This document shows positions 1 to 8,214 of a stretch of 64,000 nucleotides of DNA, piece after piece. The position numbers and the translations under genes were made by a program. The notes beneath the pieces are model-generated. The model did not search any database. It was not told the DNA's origin and saw only the letters and a program-made list of their open reading frames with translations. This stretch comes from Bacillota bacterium. Its GTDB lineage: Bacteria > Bacillota > Clostridia > Saccharofermentanales > DTU023. Location of the stretch: positions 62,001 to 126,000 of the forward strand of contig JAEWER010000019.1 in NCBI GenBank assembly GCA_023389255.1, written 5' to 3'. Numbering within the stretch: the first letter of the stretch is position 1; the number at the start of each line of letters is the position of its first letter.

Positions 1-173
1 CAACGCAAAACATCACCTGCTGTGATGCCAACTGTTGGTAGTAAAGGAAAAACAACCAAATCGCTGTCACTAGTCTGTTTAAGTAACTGCTTTACCTGTT
101 CATAGTTAGCTTCTTGCTTACCTAAACGCAAATTATTATCTACTAGTGCTAATCGACAAAAATCATGTTTCAT
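1..173 (-). CDS. nadE: NAD+ synthetase, N-terminal nitrilase-like domain (truncated by window edge)
   Basis: The first 57 codons of a gene running leftward out of the window. The start is an ATG at 173 with a GGAAAG ribosome site about nine bases upstream. The peptide FCRLALVDNNLRLG...DSDLVVFPLLPTVGITAGD lines up with the start of the glutamine amidotransferase (CN-hydrolase) domain of glutamine-dependent NAD synthetase, where the family reads roughly VVFPELSLTGYTCGDLF. That domain releases ammonia from glutamine for the synthetase domain, which makes NAD+ from nicotinate adenine dinucleotide. Here the glutamate after FP, part of the Glu-Lys-Cys triad, is leucine. Only about 10% of the protein is visible, so another nitrilase-fold protein is possible. 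Confidence 0.6.
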   Translation of the reverse strand, partial: MKHDFCRLALVDNNLRLGKQEANYEQVKQLLKQTSDSDLVVFPLLPTVGITAGDVLR

Positions 174-257
174 TTTGCATCTCTTTCCTACAAAAATAGA
201 TGTTTAACAAAATACTGCGTTATTATAATACTAATAACTTTAATCAAAGGAGTTTTT

Positions 258-986
258 ATGGAACAAAATCAAGTTATTCCTGAAAATAAACCTGTAGAAC
301 AAACAGAAATGAAGCAAAATACTTCTGTATCGGAAGAGCAAGCGGTTGCAAATCAAACCAATCAAAATTATCAAACAGCTATGCCAAGCCAAGCAGGAAT
401 GCCAAATCAGTCTCCCTTGGGTGCACCGGTAGCTCCAGCTCCTGTTTCTCCTAAAGAAAAGAACCCCTTTTTCTTAAATCTATCTGATTTTATGATAGGT
501 TACTTTTCTGAGGGACCAGAAGCATTATTTAAGGTGCCTGTAACTTCTACTCTGCGCATTATCTTTTTGTGCGTTAACCTAATCTCCTGCCTTGTTACTT
601 CTCTTCTGATTAACTCAACTTATGGTCAATTAGGTGTGGGTCTGCTCTTTTTCTTACTCACTCAAGGTGTGTTATTCGGTTTTAGTGCCTTAGTTCAAAC
701 CAAAGGCTACAATCCACATAGATTTGAATTCATGCACACACTGGATATCTTTATTGTCTCCGGAATGCATCATGTCGCATTAATGCTTTTAGCCTGTTTC
801 TTCTCTTTTGCTGGATCACTTATAACCTATATTTTGGCTGATAGAATCATTTTAATCTCCCTTTGCTTGCAAGCAGTTCATATCGCCTTTGCTGGTAAAG
901 TACAATTTAAATTACCTTCTAAATTCTTATACTTTATGACGATTCTTGTTGTGTTTATCTGCATGTTTTTGCAGGTAATTATATAG
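258..986 (+). CDS. Hypothetical membrane protein with Gln/Pro-rich N-terminal tail
   Basis: A 242-residue protein of unknown function. The ATG at 258 is preferred because AAAGGAG lies five bases upstream; the frame is open further back to 165 but without a ribosome site. Residues 1-75 are a polar, Gln/Asn/Pro-rich tail with no signal peptide, probably cytoplasmic. Residues about 95-242 are very hydrophobic with some four or five membrane spans, and the protein ends inside the last span. The overall plan resembles small Yip1-like clostridial membrane proteins, but no diagnostic motif is visible. It is divergent from nadE and lies nine bases upstream of mutM, so it may be the first gene of a two-gene unit. 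Confidence 0.6.
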   Translation: MEQNQVIPENKPVEQTEMKQNTSVSEEQAVANQTNQNYQTAMPSQAGMPNQSPLGAPVAPAPVSPKEKNPFFLNLSDFMIGYFSEGPEALFKVPVTSTLRIIFLCVNLISCLVTSLLINSTYGQLGVGLLFFLLTQGVLFGFSALVQTKGYNPHRFEFMHTLDIFIVSGMHHVALMLLACFFSFAGSLITYILADRIILISLCLQAVHIAFAGKVQFKLPSKFLYFMTILVVFICMFLQVII

Positions 987-995
987 ATTTAAGTT

Positions 996-1826
996 ATGCC
1001 TGAATTACCAGAAGTAGAAACAATTAGACGTTCTCTTTTATCTTTAATTAAAGATAAAACCATACAAAAAACAGAGATCTTTACAGACTCTGTTTTTTGT
1101 AATCATACTGACTTCACTGTGACAGGATTTAAAGTTGTAGATATCAGACGAAGGGGCAAGTATCTTCTCTTTGATTTAGCTAAAGAAAAAGAAAAAGCCC
1201 TTTTAATGATTCATCTAAGAATGACTGGTAAATTGCTGTATAGCGATTTTGCTGACGATGTTAGAAAGCATACCCATGTCAGATTACATTTTGTTCCAGA
1301 AATAGTTGATTTCAATGACATCAGGCGCTTTGGCAAAGTTGAATTATTACCATACCAAAGCGATTTACAGCACAAAAGTTTACTAAAACTAGGCCCTGAA
1401 CCTTTTTCAAAAGAATTTAGCTTAAGCTACTTTTTAAAAGTTTGTAGTAAAAGACCTAAAACAACGATCAAACAACTTTTGTTAGATCAAACTGTAGTTG
1501 CTGGGTTAGGTAATATCTACTGTGATGAGGTGCTTTTCCGTATAGGCATTCACCCTGCCTCTCTAGTCGGTAAAATCCCAAAAGAAAAGCTCACAGCACT
1601 CAAAGAAAGCATCGCTCCACTCTTAACTGAAGCAATTGGTTTTAGAGGAACTTCTTTTAGAGATTATGTCGATGGTTTGGGTAAAAAAGGGGAATTTCAA
1701 TTACATCTCAAAGTCTACAGCCGAGCAAAAGAAAAGTGTTATCTTTGTGGATCAGAGATAGAGAAATGTAAAGTTGCTGGCAGGGGAACTCATTTTTGTC
1801 CAAATTGCCAAACTCTGTATAAATAA
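996..1826 (+). CDS. mutM: Formamidopyrimidine-DNA glycosylase (Fpg/MutM)
   Basis: A 276-residue base-excision repair enzyme that removes 8-oxoguanine and formamidopyrimidines and nicks the abasic site. The N-terminus MPELPEVETI carries the catalytic Pro2 and Glu3. The helix-two-turn-helix region contains the typical GLGNIYCDEVLFRIGIHP segment, and the C-terminus has the four-cysteine zinc finger CYLCG...CPNC. Length is normal for the family. There is no clear ribosome binding site before the ATG; a TATAGA sequence lies eight bases upstream, so the gene is either read through from the preceding one or starts with almost no leader. The stop codon lies inside a palindromic terminator shared with the next, convergent gene. 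Confidence 0.95.
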   Translation: MPELPEVETIRRSLLSLIKDKTIQKTEIFTDSVFCNHTDFTVTGFKVVDIRRRGKYLLFDLAKEKEKALLMIHLRMTGKLLYSDFADDVRKHTHVRLHFVPEIVDFNDIRRFGKVELLPYQSDLQHKSLLKLGPEPFSKEFSLSYFLKVCSKRPKTTIKQLLLDQTVVAGLGNIYCDEVLFRIGIHPASLVGKIPKEKLTALKESIAPLLTEAIGFRGTSFRDYVDGLGKKGEFQLHLKVYSRAKEKCYLCGSEIEKCKVAGRGTHFCPNCQTLYK

Positions 1827-1852
1827 AGGCTTGCCTAGGCAAGCCTTTATTT
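1821..1852. terminator. Bidirectional palindromic terminator between mutM and the VOC gene
   Basis: A perfect 32-bp palindrome centred on CCTAGG between 1836 and 1837, followed by TTCTTTT on the plus strand and preceded by an A-rich stretch on the other. The TAA stop of mutM (1824-1826) and the TAA stop of the minus-strand gene (1847-1849) both sit in its arms, so one hairpin ends both transcripts. Confidence 0.85.
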
Positions 1853-2218
1853 CTTTTCTGGCACAATTTCAATCCAGTAACCATCTGGATCTTCAATGAA
1901 ATAAATGCCCATCTTTTCATTTTCCATACAGATCACACCCTGCTCTTGGTGTAATTTTTTGGTACTTGAAAAATCATCTGTACTAAAAGCCAAATGAATT
2001 TCATTATCACTTAAATCATATGGAGTCGTTCTATCTGTTAAATGAGTTAATTCCAACTGAAAGTTGTGTGTTTGATCTGTTAGATATACCAAAGTAAAAG
2101 ATCCATCACTTGCTTCTTTGCGTCTTACTTCAGTTAAATTGAGACTTTTTTGATAAAAAGCAAGAGATTTTTCTAAATCTAAAACATTGATATTCATATG
2201 TACCATTTTTAGGTTCAT
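1847..2218 (-). CDS. VOC-family protein, glyoxalase I-like
   Basis: A 123-residue single-unit glyoxalase/bleomycin-resistance-fold protein. The four metal-binding positions of glyoxalase I are present: His7 in MVHMNI, Glu56 in QLELTH, His75 in EIHLAF and Glu117 in YWIEIVP, with the family's EDPDGYWIE ending. It probably isomerises the hemithioacetal of methylglyoxal and a thiol, but specificity cannot be read from sequence. The ATG at 2218 follows AGGAGG at normal spacing. It converges on mutM and shares its terminator. Confidence 0.85.
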   Translation of the reverse strand: MNLKMVHMNINVLDLEKSLAFYQKSLNLTEVRRKEASDGSFTLVYLTDQTHNFQLELTHLTDRTTPYDLSDNEIHLAFSTDDFSSTKKLHQEQGVICMENEKMGIYFIEDPDGYWIEIVPEKK

Positions 2219-2257
2219 TAGCTTTTCCTCCTAAAGAGTTATTTTCTTTTATTATGC

Positions 2258-2263
2258 TAAAAT
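2258..2263 (+). promoter_or_regulatory. Candidate extended -10 element of cls, possible leaderless start
   Basis: TAAAAT preceded by TGC forms an extended -10 seven bases before the cls ATG at 2271. No Shine-Dalgarno sequence and no good -35 hexamer are visible, so transcription would begin at or next to the start codon. Confidence 0.35.
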
Positions 2264-2270
2264 TTCAAGA

Positions 2271-3890
2271 ATGAAGCCGTTTCGTTTAAGTGATTTTGAT
2301 TTTAAAAAATACCGCTATCGCTATAAAGTGAAACTACCTGGGTTGCTACAACTAGCATTAGCGCTTATTTTGTTTTGTTTACAGCTTACTGCCATTTATT
2401 ACCTAGTCACTTTTTTTGAAACACAGTCCTATGTTTTACTGCTTGCAACACAAATTATTAGTTTGTTGCTAGCTCTTTATATGGTCAGAAAAGATAGAAA
2501 TCCTAACTATGCTCTCTCTTGGACCATTATTTTGTTAGTTATCCCCTCTGCCGGTTGGTTGATGTTTTTTCTTTGGGGACGTAATGCTAAATTTAAAAAA
2601 GCAAAAGAAAGTGTAGTAAGTGTAAACTCAGCCCTTTCTCCTTTAATTTCACAGAATAATCTTCTCTTAAAGGAACTAGAAAAAAGAGATCGCTATCGTC
2701 TACTACAAGCTAGATATTTAGCAAATAAAGGGTTTCCTCTCTACCAAAATACCAATTGTGAATACTATCCGTTGGGTGAACTACAGCTAGAACAATTATT
2801 TCGTGATTTAGCTTCAGCTAAACGTTTCATCTTCATGGAATATTTTATTATCGCTGACGGTTTTCTCTGGAATCGCTTACGAGAACTATTGATAGCTAAA
2901 GCTAAAGAAGGTGTCGAGATACGTCTAATGTTTGATGATTTTGGGAGCGTTTTAAAAGCTCCTAGAAATATTATTTCTGATCTCTCTTCACATGGTATCC
3001 AAATCGTTAAATTTAATCCTGTTTTGCGCTATATTTCCAAGTTATATCTCAATTACCGCAACCATCAAAAAATAGCAGTCATCGACGGAGATATAGGTCA
3101 CACCGGGGGTATTAATTTTGCAGACGAATATGCCAATATTCACCGGCGGTTTGGTCATTGGAAAGACACTGGTATTCGTTTAACTGGCGATGCTGTCTGG
3201 GGGTTAACTACTACATTTTTAACCATGTGGGAAATGGAAAAACATAAAGATAGTAAGCAAATTAACCTGGATACTGAAAGCTATCGTAAATACATGCCTA
3301 ATTCCTTAGGTGCTGATTCTGTTTGTAATAATACTAATGATTTCTTTATTCCTTACTGGGATGGTCCATACAACAATCCTGATAATCCTTCAGAAGAAGT
3401 CTATGTTTCCATGATCAATACAGCGGTTAAATCCATCTACATCACAACTCCATACTTCATAGTTGATGACGCCATGATCCAAGATCTCTGTAGAGCTGCT
3501 GAAGCAGGTGTAGATGTCAATTTAATTTTGCCAGGTAAACCAGATAAAAAGATTGTTTTTGCTGTTACTAGGTCTTACTATTTACGCTTACTGCAAAGTG
3601 GCGTCAAAATATATGAATATACACCAGGATTCATTCACGCTAAAACCATGCTAGTAGATGATGAACATTTAGTTATAGGTTCGATTAACTTCGATTTCAG
3701 AAGCTTTAACTTGCTTTATGAAAACGCAGTTTGGATACATTCAAAAGATATTAGTGGTGTTGTTAAACAGGATATTTTGGCTACTATTAGCAAATGTCAA
3801 AAAATAGAACTAAACGAATGGCAACAAAGATCCATGCTCTTACAAAATATCTTGGATCCTTTCTTTCGCATACTTGCTCCCATGCTGTAA
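2271..3890 (+). CDS. cls: Cardiolipin synthase
   Basis: A 539-residue membrane enzyme that condenses two phosphatidylglycerol molecules into cardiolipin and glycerol. Two N-terminal hydrophobic segments (about residues 22-65 and 77-97) are followed by two phospholipase D motifs, HxKxxxxD: HQKIAVID with GHTGGINFADEY, and HAKTMLVD with GSINFDFRS. The conserved C-terminus DPFFRILAPML is also present. Length is slightly longer than the usual 480-510 residues. There is no ribosome binding site before the ATG; an extended -10 lies directly upstream. It is the last gene before the replication origin region. Confidence 0.93.
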   Translation: MKPFRLSDFDFKKYRYRYKVKLPGLLQLALALILFCLQLTAIYYLVTFFETQSYVLLLATQIISLLLALYMVRKDRNPNYALSWTIILLVIPSAGWLMFFLWGRNAKFKKAKESVVSVNSALSPLISQNNLLLKELEKRDRYRLLQARYLANKGFPLYQNTNCEYYPLGELQLEQLFRDLASAKRFIFMEYFIIADGFLWNRLRELLIAKAKEGVEIRLMFDDFGSVLKAPRNIISDLSSHGIQIVKFNPVLRYISKLYLNYRNHQKIAVIDGDIGHTGGINFADEYANIHRRFGHWKDTGIRLTGDAVWGLTTTFLTMWEMEKHKDSKQINLDTESYRKYMPNSLGADSVCNNTNDFFIPYWDGPYNNPDNPSEEVYVSMINTAVKSIYITTPYFIVDDAMIQDLCRAAEAGVDVNLILPGKPDKKIVFAVTRSYYLRLLQSGVKIYEYTPGFIHAKTMLVDDEHLVIGSINFDFRSFNLLYENAVWIHSKDISGVVKQDILATISKCQKIELNEWQQRSMLLQNILDPFFRILAPML

Positions 3891-3906
3891 TAAAACTGGT
3901 ATATTG

Positions 3907-4162
3907 TATTACTTTTGTAATATTAGTGCGTTTTTCTGGGCGTTTTTCTACAGTTATTAACCTTATTAACAGAGTTATCCACAAAAAAAAGGATTTTTTC
4001 TGCAAAATCTGTACTTACAAGCAAAATCTTATTCAACAAAAGTACCGTAAAACAATATTAATCCAGCTTGTTATGACAACATATCATGTTAGCAAGCTAT
4101 ACTTATTAACATTTTCCACTGAAATACAGCGTTTTTCTGTGTGAATAACTCATTGTTAATAA
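3907..4162. other. oriC: oriC, upstream part: DnaA-box cluster before dnaA
   Basis: The 366-bp gap between cls and dnaA holds the origin signals. Exact DnaA boxes (TTATNCACA) occur at 3975-3983 (plus strand) and 4140-4148 (minus strand, TGTGAATAA). One-mismatch boxes TTATTAACA occur at 3963-3971, 4103-4111 and 4154-4162 (minus), with TTATTAACC at 3954-3962. The 10-mer GCGTTTTTCT occurs three times, at 3928-3937, 3940-3949 and 4129-4138. A short AT-rich inverted repeat TATTAC/GTAATA after the cls stop may be a weak terminator. Reading frames across this stretch have no protein-like features. Confidence 0.85.
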
Positions 4163-4256
4163 CTCTGAAAATATCCTACTGCTGGTACTTTTGCCACTTT
4201 TATTTACCTGCTTTTTTTGCTAAGATAATCAAGCGTTAGAAAGAGGGGATTTAAAT

Positions 4257-5588
4257 ATGGAGCAAGAAGCTCAATTAATTTGGAATAAAGCCTGCGAAGA
4301 ATATATAAAATCTGAAATATCTAATTTGAGTTATACAACTTGGTTTAAACCTGCTAAGGCTTTTTTTGATCAAGAAAATAATTTTGTTTTGAGTGTGCCT
4401 AACGAACTAACACTCAATCATTTAGAGCCATATGAAGATTTAATCGTTAATGCTATAGCTTGTGCTACGTCAATAAAATTTAATCTCAAATTTGTTTTAT
4501 CTGATCAGTATCAAGAGATGACACTAAAACCTGATACTAACAGAATACAAAATAAATTCAGTCAAACACTTAATTTAAACCCTAACTATACTTTTGATAA
4601 CTTTATTGTTGGCGATAGTAATAATGTTGCTTACGCAGCCTGTATCTCTATTGCTAGTATGCAGAATTCTCAATATAACAATCCTTTATTTCTCTACGGT
4701 GGTTCAGGTCTAGGTAAAACACACTTAATGCAAGCTATTGGTAATCAAGTAAAAAAGAATTTTCCAGACAAAAATATTGTTTACGTTAATACTGAATCTT
4801 TTAGTAATGAATTTATTGAGGCAATCCAAATTAAAAACTTTGATGCTTTCAGAAATAAATACCGCCAAGCAGATCTTCTTTTGATTGATGACGTGCAATT
4901 TCTAGAAAAAAAAGAAAAGATGCAAGAAGAATTTTTCCACACTTTTAATGCCTTGTTTGAATCTGGAAAAAATATTGTCTTGACTTGTGACAAAAGACCT
5001 CAATCTCTTTCTACTTTAGAAGAACGTCTAAGAACAAGAATGTCTAGCGGTATATGTATTGATATCAAGGCACCTGACTATGAAACCAGAATAGCTATTT
5101 TAGAGAGTTGGGCACAAAGACATCACGCCAATATACCAAAAGAAGTATTTGAATTTATCGCAAGCAATATATCTTCTAGTATTAGGGAATTAGAAGGCGC
5201 TTTCAAAACCGTTATTGCTTACACCATGTTAGGTCATAACATAAACTTAGAAACAGCTTCTAATGCCTTGAGTGATTTAATCAAACCTAAAACTAAAAAA
5301 GCAGTAACAGCAGATTTAATCATGAATGTAACAGCGAATTTCTTCCAAGTTTCTTCTGCAGATTTAATCTCTAAAAAACGTTCTAAGGAAATAGTAGAAC
5401 CTAGACAAATTGCTATGTATCTCTGTAGATCTCTGATTAATATGACATTCAGTGATATTGGATCTGCTTTTGGTGGTAAAAATCATGCAACAGTAATGCA
5501 TGCCTATGAAAAAACTAAGCAAGCTTTAGAAAAAGATCCTATTTTTCAAGAAAAAGTAGCAAGTATCAGTGAAAGATTAAAACAATAA
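4257..5588 (+). CDS. dnaA: Chromosomal replication initiator protein DnaA
   Basis: A 443-residue AAA+ initiator that binds DnaA boxes, melts the origin and loads the helicase. An N-terminal helical domain I begins IWNKACEEYIKSEISNLSYTTWFKP. The AAA+ core has Walker A GGSGLGKTHL, Walker B LLIDDVQF and sensor/arginine motifs around EERLRTRMSSG. The C-terminal DNA-binding helix-turn-helix carries the DnaA signature SDIGSAFGGKNHATVMHAY. The ATG at 4257 follows a strong GAGGGGAT site. It is flanked by origin signals on both sides, as is common in Bacillota. rpmH and rnpA, often found upstream, are not adjacent here. Confidence 0.98.
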   Translation: MEQEAQLIWNKACEEYIKSEISNLSYTTWFKPAKAFFDQENNFVLSVPNELTLNHLEPYEDLIVNAIACATSIKFNLKFVLSDQYQEMTLKPDTNRIQNKFSQTLNLNPNYTFDNFIVGDSNNVAYAACISIASMQNSQYNNPLFLYGGSGLGKTHLMQAIGNQVKKNFPDKNIVYVNTESFSNEFIEAIQIKNFDAFRNKYRQADLLLIDDVQFLEKKEKMQEEFFHTFNALFESGKNIVLTCDKRPQSLSTLEERLRTRMSSGICIDIKAPDYETRIAILESWAQRHHANIPKEVFEFIASNISSSIRELEGAFKTVIAYTMLGHNINLETASNALSDLIKPKTKKAVTADLIMNVTANFFQVSSADLISKKRSKEIVEPRQIAMYLCRSLINMTFSDIGSAFGGKNHATVMHAYEKTKQALEKDPIFQEKVASISERLKQ

Positions 5589-5838
5589 TCCACATATTAC
5601 TTCACATTTGTTTGTAATTAAATGTGGAAAACTTTAAGTTTTATCGCTCTTTTCTACTGATAAAATAGGAGTGTTGATTAGTAAGAAAAATTGTAATTAT
5701 TCTCTTTCTTACTAACAGAGATTTTAACTGATAAAAACACCGATATATGGTGAAAAAGAAAGTTTTTATCATAATCAACAACATGATGAATATGATGATT
5801 ACTTGTGATAATAAGTAAACAAAACGAAAGGAAGGCCT
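5586..5838. other. oriC, downstream part: dnaA-dnaN intergenic region
   Basis: An AT-rich 250-bp gap, a good candidate for the unwinding region. It holds imperfect DnaA boxes TAATCCACA (5586-5594) and TGTGGAAAA (5623-5631, minus) that form the ends of a CCACAT/ATGTGG inverted repeat just after the dnaA stop. Further on, an 11-bp inverted repeat TTAGTAAGAAA (5678-5688) / TTTCTTACTAA (5705-5715) is enclosed by two copies of ACTGATAAAA (5656-5665 and 5727-5736). No credible gene is present. The dnaN ribosome site is GGAAGG just before 5839. Confidence 0.6.
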
Positions 5839-6939
5839 ATGCGTTTTACTTGTCAACAAAGAGATTTAAACAATGCAATTCAAAATGCATTAAGAGCAGT
5901 ACCTACTAGATCAACCATACCTGCTTTAGAAAGTCTTTTAATTGAAGCAAAAAATAATCGAGTAACTGTCACAGGTTACGATGGTGAAATGGCTATTTGT
6001 AGCTATGTTGATGCAACTGTAAGTGAAGACGGCAGATATCTTTTTAATGCTAAACGTTTTTCCGATATCATCAAAAAGCTCTCCGATGATGTGATGACTT
6101 TCTTCTTAAAAGAAGGTACAGAAGTATGCATTGAATGTGGTGAAAGTGTTGTTCATTTAAGCGCAAGTACAGCAGCTACTTACCCTGAATTACCTGCATT
6201 TGATAAAGATAAAGTTTTAGTTATGGAGCAAAAAACTTTTTCTGATATGGTTCGTGCAACTCAATATGCAGCTAGTGACGATACAGCCAGAGGCATAATG
6301 CAAGGAATTAAAGTTTCTGTTGAAGATAACGTTATGGAAATGGTTGGTATTGACGGTTATCGTATTTCTTTGCGTAGAGAATATCTTAAAGGTGAATCGC
6401 CTGATATGGAATTTGTTGTTCCTAAAAAGGCTATGCGTGAACTGCATCGAATCTTTAATGAAAAAGATAGTCAGTTAAATATCTGTCCTACCGAAAAATT
6501 TATTTTATTTGAGACAGATAACAACATTTTGCTTTGTCGCCTAATGGAAGGTACCTACTTGGAATACAAAGGATTATTACCTGACAGTAAAAAAACAGAG
6601 ATTGTTTTAAATAGAGGTGAGTTTGCTAGAAGTGTTGAAAGAGCTTTTTTGTTGATTGATGAAAATATCCGCAGATATCCAATTACTCTCACTAATGTTG
6701 AAAATACCTTGCTCATTTCAACTATGACAGGCATAGGTTCCTTGCAAGATAAAATAGGTATAACTTTCAGTGGCGAACAATTAGATTTGGATTTTGATCC
6801 TTTATATTTTAGTGATGCTTTGAAACATCTAACAGATGAAGAGATTAAAATTGAATTTAACGGTACAAACGGACCCTGTTTTATTAAACCTTTAGAGGGT
6901 GACAAATATATTTGTATGTTGTTACCTCTTAGACGCTAA
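5839..6939 (+). CDS. dnaN: DNA polymerase III sliding clamp, beta subunit
   Basis: A 366-residue ring-forming clamp that tethers DNA polymerase III and repair proteins to DNA. The three repeated clamp folds are recognisable. The start MRFTCQQRDLNNAIQNALRAVPTRSTIPALESLLIEA is typical, and the C-terminus ends with the conserved MLLPLRR form of the family's M-P-[MV]-R tail. Length is standard. It has a good GGAAGG ribosome site and keeps the canonical dnaA-dnaN-recF order. A parS-containing hairpin lies between its stop and recF. Confidence 0.97.
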   Translation: MRFTCQQRDLNNAIQNALRAVPTRSTIPALESLLIEAKNNRVTVTGYDGEMAICSYVDATVSEDGRYLFNAKRFSDIIKKLSDDVMTFFLKEGTEVCIECGESVVHLSASTAATYPELPAFDKDKVLVMEQKTFSDMVRATQYAASDDTARGIMQGIKVSVEDNVMEMVGIDGYRISLRREYLKGESPDMEFVVPKKAMRELHRIFNEKDSQLNICPTEKFILFETDNNILLCRLMEGTYLEYKGLLPDSKKTEIVLNRGEFARSVERAFLLIDENIRRYPITLTNVENTLLISTMTGIGSLQDKIGITFSGEQLDLDFDPLYFSDALKHLTDEEIKIEFNGTNGPCFIKPLEGDKYICMLLPLRR

Positions 6940-6946
6940 AAATTTT

Positions 6947-6972
6947 GAGGATGTTTCACGTGAAACATCCTC
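6947..6972. other. parS: parS centromere site inside a 26-bp palindrome
   Basis: The core 6952-6967 reads TGTTTCACGTGAAACA, an exact match to the consensus bound by ParB (Spo0J). Flanking GAGGA/TCCTC extends the symmetry to 26 bp, and CCCTTTTTCT follows, so the RNA could also fold as an intrinsic terminator or attenuator between dnaN and recF. Confidence 0.95.
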
Positions 6973-6981
6973 CCTTTTTCT

Positions 6982-8214
6982 ATGAAAGTTGATCGCTTAG
7001 AATTAAACAATTTCCGTAATTATAGTTTTTTAGATCTGAAAGTTTCACCTCATATCAATATTTTGATGGGAGAAAATGCTCAAGGAAAAACTAATATATT
7101 AGAAGCTATTGCTTATTTTAGTAATGGAACTTCTCAGAGAATCCAAAGACAAGAAGAACTTATTAAAGAAAAAGAGAGAAGTTTTTATATTAAGTTAGAG
7201 TTTATAAATAGAGATCAAAGAAAAGAAGAGATTGAAATATCTTTTCCGCAACAAGATAAACCAACAAGATTGATTAAAGTAAATAAACTTACTGTGCCAC
7301 GTTTAAGTGATCTATATGGCAATTTTAATACTGTTCTTTTTTCTCCAGATGATCTGCTCTTGGTAAAGCAAGGACCGAGTAAAAGACGTAACTATCTTAA
7401 TTTACTGATAACGCAGTACAGTTCTGCTTACTTTCGTAAGTTGCAGGAATATCAAAATTTTCTTAAACAAAGAAACGCCTTGCTAAAGCAAATCAAAGTA
7501 GAAGTAAATCAAGGAAGAATATCTATAGAAGAAATTAAAAAATTTTCTTCTGCAGGAGCAGGAAATAGAGTTGATCTAACCTTACTCAATCTACAAATAT
7601 GGACTGAGCAACTGATTGATGTAGCAGTAGATATTTTGCAATACAGAGCAAAATGCATTGCAAAAATTAGCTCTAAAGCTAATTCTCTAATGCAAGAGAT
7701 ATCGGAAAATAAAGAAAGTCTAGAGGTTAAGTACAGAACTTATTCTCATATGCAATCTTTGATTTTGGCTTTGCAAAGAGAAGAGATAGCAGAAGAAGAG
7801 TTTAGGCAAAAGAGTAAAGAGAAGATTAGAGAAAGATACTTCTCTGTGTTAGTAGACGATGTTTTTAGTGGCAGAACAAGTCAAGGAACTCATTTGGATG
7901 ATTTAGAAATCGTAATCAACGATAAAAGTGTTAAGAGTTTTGCTTCACAAGGACAACAAAGATCCGCAGTTTTAGCTTTAAAATTAGCTGAGTTACAGAT
8001 AATTGAGGAAGAAACCAAAAATCTACCAGTTTTGCTGTTGGACGATGTTTTATCTGAACTGGATAAAAAAAGGCGTCAAAAATTATTGAAGATGGTGGAA
8101 AGAAACCAAGTTTTTATTTCATGTACAGATATTGATAAGTTAAGCATAAACCAAGAGATAAAAAAGAGAGCAAAGATCTTTGAAGTAAAACAAGGAAAAG
8201 TATATGTACATTGA
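6982..8214 (+). CDS. recF: DNA replication and repair protein RecF
   Basis: A 410-residue SMC-like ATPase that helps load RecA at single-stranded gaps. The N-terminus MKVDRLELNNFRNY leads to Walker A GENAQGKTN, the signature region ASQGQQRSAVLALKLAEL, and Walker B LLLDDVLSELDKKRR. It is longer than the usual 360-370 residues because of extra residues in the coiled-coil half. The ATG follows the parS hairpin directly and has no Shine-Dalgarno sequence on its own strand. A 13-codon frame starting at 6951 in the hairpin ends four codons into recF and could provide coupling. It overlaps remB by 11 bases. Confidence 0.95.
   Translation: MKVDRLELNNFRNYSFLDLKVSPHINILMGENAQGKTNILEAIAYFSNGTSQRIQRQEELIKEKERSFYIKLEFINRDQRKEEIEISFPQQDKPTRLIKVNKLTVPRLSDLYGNFNTVLFSPDDLLLVKQGPSKRRNYLNLLITQYSSAYFRKLQEYQNFLKQRNALLKQIKVEVNQGRISIEEIKKFSSAGAGNRVDLTLLNLQIWTEQLIDVAVDILQYRAKCIAKISSKANSLMQEISENKESLEVKYRTYSHMQSLILALQREEIAEEEFRQKSKEKIRERYFSVLVDDVFSGRTSQGTHLDDLEIVINDKSVKSFASQGQQRSAVLALKLAELQIIEEETKNLPVLLLDDVLSELDKKRRQKLLKMVERNQVFISCTDIDKLSINQEIKKRAKIFEVKQGKVYVH

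Noticed and set aside
3794..4144. A 116-codon plus-strand reading frame across the end of cls and oriC
   Set aside because: It overlaps cls by nearly 100 bases, contains the DnaA boxes, has no ribosome site and an odd low-complexity composition.
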